A stretch of 7,419 nucleotides of DNA from Clostridiales bacterium (lineage in GTDB: Bacteria > Bacillota > Clostridia > Lachnospirales > WRAX01). The stretch spans positions 1-7,419 of the forward strand of contig JAITMW010000076.1 in assembly GCA_031277155.1 (NCBI GenBank), written 5' to 3'. The notes beneath the pieces were generated by a model, which was not told the DNA's origin, did not search any database, and was given only the letters and a program-made list of their open reading frames with translations. Shown here in pieces: positions 1 through 5,481 of the stretch; positions within the stretch are counted from its first letter, which is position 1; each line of letters opens with the position of its first letter. A program made the translations under genes and the position numbers.

Positions 1-236
1 CGCCTGTTTGCAAACTCCCGCCACCTTTTGCGCACGGTGCGTTCATAATCCCCAAAGCCTTTGATTTTCTCGGGATTTTTCTCTGCCCTGATGGCCACAA
101 CGCGCCCCAGAGGCGTGTCCGCCGTCAACCCGGAGAGCAGGCGGCAATATTCCCCAAAGGCAATGTCTTCCCGCGCCAGCCTGATGCCGTATTGCATTGC
201 AAAGCTGGCCTCAATCAGGGCTTTGTCATGGCCCAT
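1..236 (-). CDS. Second tail assembly chaperone frame (Gp15/gpT-like), partial at left edge
   Basis: This is the downstream half of a phage tail assembly chaperone pair, expected to coat the tape measure protein and recruit tail tube subunits in the cytoplasm. From the ATG at 236-234 the frame stays open to the window edge (78 codons, no stop) and encodes a block I recognise from Clostridia and other Firmicutes prophages: an 'IEASFAMQYGIRL' motif, then 'LLSGL..DTPLGRVVAIR', then a basic C-terminal helix. The conserved block appears to start a few codons before the ATG (Phe-Tyr-Asp at 245-237), and no clear ribosome site sits at normal distance (only an ACGAGG-like stretch about 12 bases away). 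Both points favour production as an extension of the upstream chaperone by ribosomal frameshifting, as in lambda gpG-gpGT. The frame is open upstream to 296, just after a TGA at 299-297. Family assignment is from memory of homologues; the C-terminus is not seen. Confidence 0.72.
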   Translation of the reverse strand, partial: MGHDKALIEASFAMQYGIRLAREDIAFGEYCRLLSGLTADTPLGRVVAIRAEKNPEKIKGFGDYERTVRKRWREFANR

Positions 237-252
237 GTCGTAAAATGCCTCG

Positions 253-555
253 TCACTGCTTTCCCGCGCGAAACCGGGCGCGCGCTTCCTCCACCGTCAA
301 ATCCTGTATGGCCGCCAAAATTATGACGACAATGTCCTGCATTGTGCCAAAAGGCAAATCCATACGCACAATTTCCGCGAAATTCTCGCCGCCCGGGGCT
401 TCGCCTATGATAATCTCAAATTCGCCGCCGTCTGCCGCCTTCACGCGCTCATTAATGCGCTCGTAGGCCGACAGGCGGTTGTCAATTTCATAAATTTTGT
501 CGCCAATGCGGATTTCCGGCCGCTTTGTTAATTTTTCGCTATCAATCACATACAT
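253..555 (-). CDS. Tail assembly chaperone, first frame (gpG-like)
   Basis: This 100-residue protein sits directly downstream of the tail tube gene, where long-tailed phages encode the abundant tail assembly chaperone that keeps tape measure protein soluble during tail assembly. The start is well defined: an AGGAGG (566-561) lies five bases before the ATG. The N-terminal half reads as a small beta-rich region (residues 10-55, with 'KIYEIDNRL' and 'FEIIIGE'). The C-terminal half is helical ('MDLPFGTMQDIVVIILAAI', then 'TVEEARARFRAGKQ'), like the first chaperone frame in Firmicutes prophages. Its TGA (255-253) lies inside a region where a second frame encodes the Gp15-like partner, so it probably gives both a short product and a minor frameshifted long product. 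It is separated from the tail tube gene by 302 bp of repeats, which is unusual for this operon type. Confidence 0.82.
   Translation of the reverse strand: MYVIDSEKLTKRPEIRIGDKIYEIDNRLSAYERINERVKAADGGEFEIIIGEAPGGENFAEIVRMDLPFGTMQDIVVIILAAIQDLTVEEARARFRAGKQ
259..285 (-). other. Candidate programmed frameshift zone between the chaperone frames
   Basis: The two chaperone frames overlap from 296 to 253, and joining them needs +1 or -2. Within the overlap, read in the first frame, are three candidate sites. GCGCGCG (285-279) would let the CGC codon re-pair perfectly after a -2 slip. TTT-C (273-270) would let a Phe tRNA slip +1 from TTT to TTC. G-GGA-AAG (265-259) has the lambda-type heptamer shape, but a -1 slip there reaches a stop after about 14 codons instead of the Gp15-like frame. 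CGCGCG at 270-265 also allows a -2 re-pairing of GCG. Which site is used cannot be told from the sequence. Confidence 0.5.
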
Positions 556-610
556 AAAAGCCTCCTTATAGCAGTAAATACTAACTTACACTCCATGCCG
601 AACTGTAAGC

Positions 611-708
611 GTAGGGGCGAGCTTTGCTCGCCCGCGTCCCAGGTCTAACGGAGTCTCAAAGGTTCACGTAATGCGCATAACCAGCGGGCGACCACAGGTC
701 GCCCCTAC
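611..708. repeat. REPIN-like element 1 (two inverted REP palindromes, 98 bp)
   Basis: The left palindrome (611-635) begins GTAGGGGCG and has an 8-bp stem GGGCGAGC/GCTCGCCC around a TTT loop (615-633). The right palindrome (684-708) is inverted, ends CGCCCCTAC, and has an 8-bp stem GGGCGACC/GGTCGCCC around ACA (686-704). They enclose 48 bp. A GTAG immediately 5' of a GC-rich hairpin, in head-to-head pairs with a short spacer, is the described organisation of REP/REPIN elements mobilised by RAYT (IS200/IS605-like Y1) transposases. No transposase is in the window. The two arms have different stem sequences, so the element is either a hybrid or an older, diverged pair. Confidence 0.7.
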
Positions 709-762
709 ACATATCACACCGCTCATTTCACATAGTCAAATACATACAAACCCATAAACCCC

Positions 763-851
763 GTAGGGGCGAGCTTTGCTCGCCCGCACCCCAAGTAACT
801 TTGTCATCCCCATATGCGCAACACCCGCGGGCGAGCAAAGCTCGCCCCTAC
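763..851. repeat. REPIN-like element 2 (two identical inverted REP palindromes, 89 bp)
   Basis: The palindromes at 763-787 and 827-851 are exact reverse complements of each other over 25 bp. Each has GTAG at its outer end, a stem GGGCGAGC/GCTCGCCC and a 3-base loop. They enclose 39 bp. The enclosed spacer carries TTGCGCA on the minus strand next to the right-hand REP, and related ATGCGCA or TTGCGCA strings occupy the equivalent place in element 1 and in the 5482-5632 array, so the repeat unit is longer than the hairpin alone. The element starts six bases after the tail tube stop codon. No clear target-site duplication flanks it. Confidence 0.72.
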
Positions 852-857
852 ACGCTG

Positions 858-1307
858 CTAGGCTTGCAAGTCCGTCAGCGCATCCTTAACATAGCTAGGT
901 TTACCGTCCGACATACAATCAAATTCCAATGCCGCCACATCCGTCGCCGCGCCGCCGTCCGATGCCGTCACATTAACAATGCAGTCCATCACCAGCTTGC
1001 TGCCGTCGGGAAACACCGTCTCCAACACCGTCACAGCCCCATTGCCATTTTCATACGCCAGCCCGGCCACATAATTATTGCCCGCGTCACCATAATTGCG
1101 CTTGCCCGAAAGGGACACCGTCACCGATTTGCTCGTCATCAGGCGGCGCACCCAACCCTCCTGGTCAATGGGATTCCATTGCTCCACCCCATTGTCAAAG
1201 CTGATAGAAAATGTCTCCATATCACGCACCACGGCCATTTCGGCCTCTGTGCTGCCTCTGCCCGCCGTGCCAATTCTAAATTTGATATTATTCACCGGAT
1301 ATACCAT
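858..1307 (-). CDS. Major tail tube protein
   Basis: This 149-residue protein polymerises into rings forming the non-contractile tail tube through which DNA passes. The sequence closely matches the Firmicutes phage tail tube family as I remember it: an N-terminal 'MVYPVNNIKFRIGTAG', then 'VRDMETFSISFDNGVEQWNP', the characteristic 'KSVTVSLSGKRNYGDAGNNY', and a C-terminal 'DCIVNV' strand followed by 'FDCMSDGKPSY'. Length is normal. AGGAGGG lies five bases before the ATG, inside the last codons of the tail terminator gene, and the two genes are one base apart, so they are cotranscribed. The stop is a TAG at 860-858, followed after six bases by REPIN-like element 2. This is likely among the most highly expressed genes of the block. 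Confidence 0.93.
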   Translation of the reverse strand: MVYPVNNIKFRIGTAGRGSTEAEMAVVRDMETFSISFDNGVEQWNPIDQEGWVRRLMTSKSVTVSLSGKRNYGDAGNNYVAGLAYENGNGAVTVLETVFPDGSKLVMDCIVNVTASDGGAATDVAALEFDCMSDGKPSYVKDALTDLQA

Positions 1308-1308
1308 A

Positions 1309-1719
1309 TTATCCCTCCTGATTATTCGGGCGGCATGACGCCGCCCCTACATAGATGTCAAAGTCAATCACATGCTCAAAAATCCCGCGCTCGTCCATTC
1401 CAAGCCAAACGGGCCCCGCGTTTAAGGCCCGAAAAAATCCAAAATCCTCATCCCGCTCCGCCACAGCCGCATAAATCTCCCCGGCCTTCCTTTCGGCCGC
1501 GCCGCCGTCACGCCCCCAACGCAGCAGCAGCGTAATACGCACAGTATCAAACGAGCGATTGTCAATTCCCCCAATGGCCGTCTCCCTGGCCGCCCTGCCC
1601 TCTCGTGGAAAAATGCCGATGGCCCGCTCTCTATTGCGGCTTATCATATGCGCCGTCATCTCGGCGCCCTCATGGGGCAAAATCCCCTTTAAGTATGCCA
1701 AAACCTCGCCAATTTCCAT
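1309..1719 (-). CDS. Tail terminator / tail completion protein (minor capsid protein family)
   Basis: This 136-residue protein occupies the tail terminator position between the gp10-like gene and the tail tube gene. Such proteins form a ring that stops tube growth and docks the tail to the head. Visible features are an N-terminal helix ('IGEVLAYLKGIL'), a central strand 'VRITLLLRWGRD', a helix 'AAERKAGEIYAAVAE', and a terminal strand pattern 'GIFEHVIDFDIYV'; this order fits the tail terminator fold. The ATG follows the upstream stop by one base, with GGGGTGA as ribosome site. The last residues (about 123-131) are read from a GTAG-headed palindrome rather than from normal family sequence, so the C-terminus looks extended by an insertion. 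Function rests mainly on gene order and general resemblance. Confidence 0.68.
   Translation of the reverse strand: MEIGEVLAYLKGILPHEGAEMTAHMISRNRERAIGIFPREGRAARETAIGGIDNRSFDTVRITLLLRWGRDGGAAERKAGEIYAAVAERDEDFGFFRALNAGPVWLGMDERGIFEHVIDFDIYVGAASCRPNNQEG
1327..1350 (-). repeat. Solitary REP palindrome inside the tail terminator 3' end
   Basis: On the minus strand this reads GTAG followed by a GGGCGGC/GCCGCCC stem (1346-1340 and 1334-1328) with a 5-base loop. The 23 bases at 1328-1350 are identical to those at 5482-5504 in the TerL-portal gap, more than 4 kb away. It lies in the coding frame of the tail terminator and is translated without a stop, immediately before the ribosome site of the tail tube gene. 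Confidence 0.75.
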
Positions 1720-1720
1720 A

Positions 1721-2083
1721 TCATTTCACCCCAATCTTTCGCGCAAACACATCCCGCACCATGCCGCGCTTGACACCCACAGTATAGGCGTCAAACCATC
1801 TGCCGCCCGCCCGCTTGTTCACTGTGCGGTTAAAATTAAACTCCGGGTTAAAAAACTTGCGCCGCGCATACACCGTGTCGCTGACAATGGCCGCCGTATT
1901 TTCCTGCTTTAATCGAGCCGCGCACACATATGTGGCCTCATTTTGCAGATGCCCGCTTTCAAAGGGCATGGTGCCCGATGCTTGCAAATCCGCCCTAATT
2001 TCATGGGCAGTCTGCACCAGCGCCTCCCGCGCCGCCGCCAAAATCTTCCTTGACGCCTCCTGATTCTTCACAAAGCGCATCAT
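1721..2083 (-). CDS. HK97-gp10-like / minor capsid head-tail joining protein
   Basis: This is a head-tail joining protein of about 120 residues. The conserved signature is in the middle and C-terminal half: 'GHLQNEATYV', then 'VSDTVYARRKFFNPEFNFN', then 'AGGRWFDAYTVGVKRGMVRD'. I recognise it from Firmicutes prophage proteins annotated as minor capsid or HK97 gp10-like, where a Tyr-Ala-Arg-Arg motif precedes a 'PEFNF' segment and an 'AGG.WF' segment. I chose the ATG at 2083-2081 because GAAGG lies eight bases upstream; an earlier GTG at 2092 and the next ATG (2080) are alternatives. The start region overlaps the upstream gene out of frame by about 83 bases. The gene ends one base before the tail terminator ATG. 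Confidence 0.8.
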   Translation of the reverse strand: MMRFVKNQEASRKILAAAREALVQTAHEIRADLQASGTMPFESGHLQNEATYVCAARLKQENTAAIVSDTVYARRKFFNPEFNFNRTVNKRAGGRWFDAYTVGVKRGMVRDVFARKIGVK

Positions 2084-2450
2084 CCCAATCACCTTCCCTT
2101 TCCCTCAGCCTCAGGGCCATATGATGAAAACTGCCGTCGGGATTATGCGCCGGCACTGCCTCCACCACATCAAAACGCCTAACCGCATCCACACCGCCGG
2201 CCTTCACCACCGCGCGAAATTCCGCATCCGCTTGATGCACCTCGTCCATCAAACCCGTCAAATCTGCCGACATAGTGGCCACCGCCGTAACATCCTGATG
2301 CCTGCTGTCAGTCTGCACCCGCACCTTGCCCCGCAAGCTGAAAATACACTTCCCGCACCAAAGTTTCATTCCGCCGCCCCAAAGACTACCAAGTACATTC
2401 TCCAAAAACTTCGGATATGGCAATTTTTGCCAGCCTCTTTCGCCCATCAT
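2001..2450 (-). CDS. Head-closure-like phage structural protein
   Basis: By position between connector and gp10-like gene this should be the head-closure (stopper) protein that seals the connector after packaging, or an equivalent minor capsid protein. I put the start at the ATG of 2450, which overlaps the connector stop as ATGA and has GAGGGGGA seven bases upstream, giving 149 residues. The next Met with family-like sequence after it is at 2369 (122 residues), so the first 27 residues are less certain. Central features are 'VRVQTDSRHQDVTAV', a helical 'LTGLMDEVHQADAEFRAVV', and 'FDVVEAVPAHNPDGSFHH', a recurring phrase in Firmicutes phage proteins of this position. The last roughly 28 residues are Gly-rich and read out of frame through the next gene, suggesting an altered 3' end. 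Function is inferred from context. Confidence 0.68.
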   Translation of the reverse strand: MMGERGWQKLPYPKFLENVLGSLWGGGMKLWCGKCIFSLRGKVRVQTDSRHQDVTAVATMSADLTGLMDEVHQADAEFRAVVKAGGVDAVRRFDVVEAVPAHNPDGSFHHMALRLREREGDWDDALCEESGGVKEDFGGGAGGAGADCP

Positions 2451-2815
2451 GGCAAATTCCCCCTCATCAGGCCCGTTTGCAGCAGCGTCAGCCACGCCCA
2501 AAGGCCGCAGCCCGCCGCCTCCCAGGGGCGCAGCTTGCGGCGCCTCATGCGCACGCGTATGTCTTGCAGCGAAAATGTGTCAATATCCGCGCCCATGGCA
2601 GCGCCGCTTTGGGCCATATGGTCCACAATAAGGCAGCAGGCCTTTTTCACCGCCGCCTTTTGAAAGTCCGTCAAGCCCTCAAAACCCGCGGCCTGTATGC
2701 GATTGTGGGTCAAGGCGTCAATCAGCGCCGATGCCGCCGCCAGCCGCCCCTTCGTATTATCTTCACAAATGCCTTTGTGGACCTTTTTGTAATGCTTTAA
2801 TGATGCATATGCCAT
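2447..2815 (-). CDS. Head-tail connector protein (gp6/gp15-like adaptor)
   Basis: This 122-residue, mostly helical protein follows the major capsid gene and should form the adaptor ring bound under the portal. Family-like features are an N-terminal Tyr-rich start, 'AASALIDALTHNRI' (a helix ending in an Asn-Arg pair typical of these adaptors), 'GFEGLTDFQKAAVKKACCLIVDH', a short 'IDTFSLQDIRVRM' strand region, and a final 'LLQTGLMRGNLP' close to the usual 'L.QTGL..R' ending. AGGAGGT lies a few bases before the ATG. The segment 'RRRKLRPWEAAGCGLW' is more basic than I would expect. Its TGA overlaps the next ATG. Confidence 0.82.
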   Translation of the reverse strand: MAYASLKHYKKVHKGICEDNTKGRLAAASALIDALTHNRIQAAGFEGLTDFQKAAVKKACCLIVDHMAQSGAAMGADIDTFSLQDIRVRMRRRKLRPWEAAGCGLWAWLTLLQTGLMRGNLP

Positions 2816-2836
2816 TTGGCCACCTCCTTATATCAA

Positions 2837-2863
2837 GCGGGGGCGGCAAAACGCCGCCCCTGC
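2837..2863 (-). repeat. Degenerate REP palindrome downstream of the capsid gene
   Basis: An 8-bp stem GGGGCGGC/GCCGCCCC (2860-2853 and 2847-2840) with a 5-base loop lies in the 58-bp gap between capsid stop and connector start. It matches the other palindromes of the window in stem sequence, but the head tetranucleotide is GCAG instead of GTAG, so it looks decayed. There is no T-run after the hairpin, so it is not a conventional intrinsic terminator. It could still block 3' exonucleases and stabilise capsid mRNA. Confidence 0.6.
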
Positions 2864-2873
2864 CGTCATCAAA

Positions 2874-3752
2874 TTACCCGGCATTTATAGCAATGCCGCC
2901 GCGCCTTGTGTCAATCACGAACAAGTCCCCATACTGCCGATTTTGATAGAGATATCCATCCCCCTGGGTATGCGTCCCCGGCGACCACAGCTTGATATAG
3001 CTGTGTTTGTTCACCGCAATCACACTGGAAGGCGCAACCAGCATCATATGTATCTGAAGCGAATTAGGGGCCGGCACAAAGCCATCGCCAAAGTCATAGG
3101 CGCTGCGCATACGCCCGGCGGGCACCACCACAACCTGCACCTCGTCCAGCATACGCACCGTGCGGCTGACGCGGCTTTCCTCGTCAATCACATTCATAAT
3201 ACGGCTTAGCTCTGCGCTCTGGCTTAGCAGCTTGTTCACAGCCGGCGTCACATACAGGATGCGCCCCGCCTGGGGCACTTCTTCCTCGTCCATGCGCTGC
3301 ATATATTCATCATAAATTTCCAGCACATTTTCCCGGGTCAGCACGCGCTTGTCAGCATCGCCGCCCAGCTCCGCAAAATCCTGATAAATTTTGGATATGC
3401 GATATGCCTCCGTTTCGGGTATGGCGTGTTCGGTTTCAAAGATGTTTGTTAAATTCGTCGCCGCCAGCACCTGATTTGTCTCGTCCACATCCATGGTGTC
3501 CACAAAAAATTCCACATCCCTGTCATGGGCCAGCACCTTCGTCATATTGCGGTTTTCCACGGCCTGACGATTAAAGCCCCCGTCGCGGCTGTGATTTTTA
3601 TAGCCCCGCAGGCTTAGAAACGGCAGCTTAACCGTGTTGCCGCCAATAAAATTCACATTTTGGGTGGTCAGACCGCCTGTCAGCAGCTCGCGGGCATATT
3701 TCTGCGCCAGCTGCCCGCCAAAAAGTGTCGCATAATTAACATTGTTCGCCAT
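2874..3752 (-). CDS. Major capsid protein (HK97 fold, P22 gp5-like group)
   Basis: This 292-residue protein forms the icosahedral shell. It has the layout of capsid proteins common in Firmicutes siphoviruses: an N-terminal 'VNYATLFGGQLAQKYARELL', a 'FIGGNTVKLPFLSLRGYKNHSRDGGFN' N-arm/E-loop region, the 'DRDVEFFVDTMDVDETNQVLAATNL' spine-helix region, 'EAYRISKIYQDFAELGG', and the late 'RILYVTPAVNKLL' and 'RSAYDFGDGFVPAPNSLQIHMMLVAPSSVIAV' axial-domain segments. No N-terminal delta (scaffold) domain is present and no prohead protease gene is found beside it. AGGGGGAAG precedes the ATG, and the gene starts 12 bases after the preceding stop. A palindrome follows 11 bases after its stop. Confidence 0.9.
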   Translation of the reverse strand: MANNVNYATLFGGQLAQKYARELLTGGLTTQNVNFIGGNTVKLPFLSLRGYKNHSRDGGFNRQAVENRNMTKVLAHDRDVEFFVDTMDVDETNQVLAATNLTNIFETEHAIPETEAYRISKIYQDFAELGGDADKRVLTRENVLEIYDEYMQRMDEEEVPQAGRILYVTPAVNKLLSQSAELSRIMNVIDEESRVSRTVRMLDEVQVVVVPAGRMRSAYDFGDGFVPAPNSLQIHMMLVAPSSVIAVNKHSYIKLWSPGTHTQGDGYLYQNRQYGDLFVIDTRRGGIAINAG

Positions 3753-3764
3753 AATTCTTCCCCC

Positions 3765-4046
3765 TTATGATTTATTTCCAAAAATTTTGGCAATAATATC
3801 CATCTGGCTCTTTTCCTCGCCAATATCCGCGCCAATCTTCATCGGCTTAAACCCCGCCTCTTTCTTTTGCTTCTTGCTTTGGACCAGCCCCTCCAGCAGC
3901 TCGCAAATATTGTCCAAAGAAACCTGAATATCAGCCAGCCTCTCGTCCAGGTCCATGGCGGCATATGTTTGGTCATAGGCCCGGTCATACAGATTTTCAT
4001 ACAGGTTTTCAAGCCCCTCGTCATAGGCTTCGTAATTTTTCTTCAT
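3765..4046 (-). CDS. Small acidic helical protein, candidate scaffold
   Basis: This 93-residue protein occupies the slot between portal and major capsid genes where tailed phages usually encode the scaffold. Its N-terminal half is acidic and Tyr-rich with a repeating pattern ('LENLYENLYDRAYDQTYAAM'), followed by a likely coiled coil ('DLDERLADIQVSLDNICELLEGLVQ'), a basic patch ('SKKQKKEAG') and a short tail. A helix plus basic C-terminal region is the general plan of scaffold proteins that bind the capsid shell, but at 93 residues it is shorter than most. The ATG overlaps the portal stop (ATGA) and has AAAGGAGG just upstream, so it is clearly translated as part of the operon. I do not recognise a specific family; a decoration or minor head protein is an alternative. 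Confidence 0.75.
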   Translation of the reverse strand: MKKNYEAYDEGLENLYENLYDRAYDQTYAAMDLDERLADIQVSLDNICELLEGLVQSKKQKKEAGFKPMKIGADIGEEKSQMDIIAKIFGNKS

Positions 4047-5461
4047 TTTGTCTCCTCCTTTAACCTTTTCACTTCATTTTCCTTTTGCTCCTGGCTCCAT
4101 GTGTTGCCATAAAGCTGCTCTACCGCGTTTTCCACGCTTATTACGCCCATCTGCCGCCCTTTGCCGATTGTCTCAATCTGCGAATCAAAATTGGGCGCGG
4201 CATATTCGCCAAATTCCACATTTGCCGTACAGGCCCGGATTTCATTGCCGTAAAAGGCGCTGTATGCCGCAATTGAGGCGCAGGCCAGCCGCGCAATCAC
4301 CTCCCGCAGCACCCCAATAATTTTGCCGCGCGTGTATAGCGTGGCCTTTTCCTTTTCCCGCTGTGCCTCGGCATTGTCGCGGCGCTTCAGGTCAATGCCC
4401 AGGGTGGCGGGGGCGATAATGCCCTGCAACGCCAGCGTTATAAAATGATTGGTGCTTTCGGCCATGGCCGCCGTGTCAATATGCGGCTGGACAACTTTGA
4501 TGGAATTGTCGGCACCTTCGGCCATGTCCATTTCGGTCTGGATAAAGCGGGACTGAAACGGGGACAGCCCCAAAACCTGCCCATTGTGCGGATTGCGCGG
4601 CAAAAGCCCTATTGGGATGTATTTTTGCGCGCGCCCGTCCCGCAGGGCATCCACCCATTGCGAAAGCACCTCATCCAGGGCGTCAAAAATGCCGATTTTG
4701 CCGTCAAATATGGATTTGCCGCGCCCCTCGAATTTGGGATTTTCATCAAAAATCAGCGGCACGGCCAAATTCATGCCCACATTATGTTCAATGGGGCGAA
4801 TTTTGCCCAGCTCCCACGCCAGGGCCAAATCCACCTCATCGCCTTTGTGATTAAGCAGGCGATATGTAATGCCGTCCTGCTTGTAAATTTCTTCCAGAGT
4901 GTAGCTCTTATGCCTATCCTCAAGGCGCTGCAAAAATATCACATCCGTGATGCGCCCGCGGTTGTAGACAAACCGCAGCTTGTCCGCCCCAAAAAATTCT
5001 ATGATGGGATATGCCGACACATCGGTGTCAAAGCTGATTTTAAAGGCCCCGTCCCCCAGGGCGACGGCCTTGCGCACCGCCCGCCCAAGCAAGCGCCCAA
5101 AGCCGTTTTCAGCCTCAATTGCGTCCCAAATCTCCTGCCCCTCTGTGTCCGAAATACGCACGCCCAGCAGGTCATTGACCACAATATCCGACATGGTATC
5201 CACAATCAGCGCGGGCAGGCCGCTGTGCAGCTTGCGTATGCCCGCATTGCCGCCCGACGCCGCCCAAAAGGATTTATTGCCGATTAAATCATCGGCCGAC
5301 CCATAAAATTGCGACAATTCCGCCGCATTGCCGCGATACCAAATCTTATTGCGAAAGGCTTCTGTCTCGAAGTCCGCGTCGCTTAATATGGACGCGCCCG
5401 CCGAATTTTTCATCGGAACAATCTCCAGCCAATTTCTAAACATTTGTTTAAACCACCCCAT
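4043..5461 (-). CDS. Portal protein (SPP1 gp6-like)
   Basis: This 472-residue protein forms the dodecameric portal at one capsid vertex, serving as nucleation point for head assembly and as DNA channel. Length and order of motifs are typical: an N-terminal clip-side region with 'WYRGNAAELSQFYG', 'LPALIVDTMSDIVVNDLLG', the wing segment 'AVALGDGAFKISFDTDVSAYPIIEFFGADKLRFVYNRG', 'FDGKIGIFDALDEVLSQWVDALRDGR', the stem/tunnel-helix segment 'ALQGIIAPATLGIDLKRRDNAEAQREKEK', and a C-terminal 'AVEQLYGNTWSQEQKENEVKRLKEETK' crown helix. AAGGAGG lies nine bases before the ATG. It follows TerL after a repeat-filled gap of 167 bp and is translationally coupled to the next gene by ATGA. Confidence 0.92.
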   Translation of the reverse strand: MGWFKQMFRNWLEIVPMKNSAGASILSDADFETEAFRNKIWYRGNAAELSQFYGSADDLIGNKSFWAASGGNAGIRKLHSGLPALIVDTMSDIVVNDLLGVRISDTEGQEIWDAIEAENGFGRLLGRAVRKAVALGDGAFKISFDTDVSAYPIIEFFGADKLRFVYNRGRITDVIFLQRLEDRHKSYTLEEIYKQDGITYRLLNHKGDEVDLALAWELGKIRPIEHNVGMNLAVPLIFDENPKFEGRGKSIFDGKIGIFDALDEVLSQWVDALRDGRAQKYIPIGLLPRNPHNGQVLGLSPFQSRFIQTEMDMAEGADNSIKVVQPHIDTAAMAESTNHFITLALQGIIAPATLGIDLKRRDNAEAQREKEKATLYTRGKIIGVLREVIARLACASIAAYSAFYGNEIRACTANVEFGEYAAPNFDSQIETIGKGRQMGVISVENAVEQLYGNTWSQEQKENEVKRLKEETK

Positions 5462-5481
5462 TTTTATAATCCTCCTTAGCA

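Larger units (their letters stand above)
556..857. other. 302-bp intergenic region between tail tube and chaperone genes
   Basis: No coding frame with a start and ribosome site is visible here apart from the chaperone's own AGGAGG at 566-561. Most of the region is taken up by two inverted pairs of GTAG-headed palindromes, annotated separately, with 54 bp of AT-richer sequence between them (709-762). That AT-richer part has a TTGACT on the minus strand (739-734) 17 bases from a poor TGATAT (716-711), which is too weak to call a promoter. The compact packing of all neighbouring genes suggests the region is an insertion rather than ancestral spacer. Confidence 0.75.

Noticed and set aside
259..265. 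Lambda-like -1 slippery heptamer G-GGA-AAG as the chaperone frameshift site
   Set aside because: It is in the right frame, but a -1 shift leads to a stop after about 14 codons and not into the Gp15-like frame, so it cannot by itself make the expected long product.
711..739. Minus-strand promoter TTGACT, 17 bases, TGATAT in the tail tube-chaperone gap
   Set aside because: The -35 is good and spacing is ideal, but the -10 matches only three of six positions, and no conserved -10 extension is present. Not strong enough to annotate.
611..851. Intrinsic transcription terminators formed by the GC-rich hairpins
   Set aside because: The hairpins are strong, but none is followed by a T-run on either strand, and they lie inside an operon whose downstream genes need the same transcript.
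801..1535. Long plus-strand open frame (244 codons) opposite tail tube and tail terminator genes
   Set aside because: It is antisense to two well-recognised phage genes, has low-complexity His/Arg/Pro-rich sequence typical of a shadow of GC-rich minus-strand coding, spans a gene boundary and has no ribosome site.
2451..2501. Upstream ATG (2501) for the head-closure-like protein
   Set aside because: That start lies deep inside the connector gene with no ribosome site. The ATG at 2450 forms an ATGA junction with the connector stop and has GAGGGGGA upstream.
4445..5287. Plus-strand open frame of 280 codons opposite the portal gene
   Set aside because: It lies wholly inside the portal gene in antisense, has no ribosome site and shows no recognisable motif. 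Other plus-strand frames, such as 5641-6276 opposite TerL, are rejected for the same reason.
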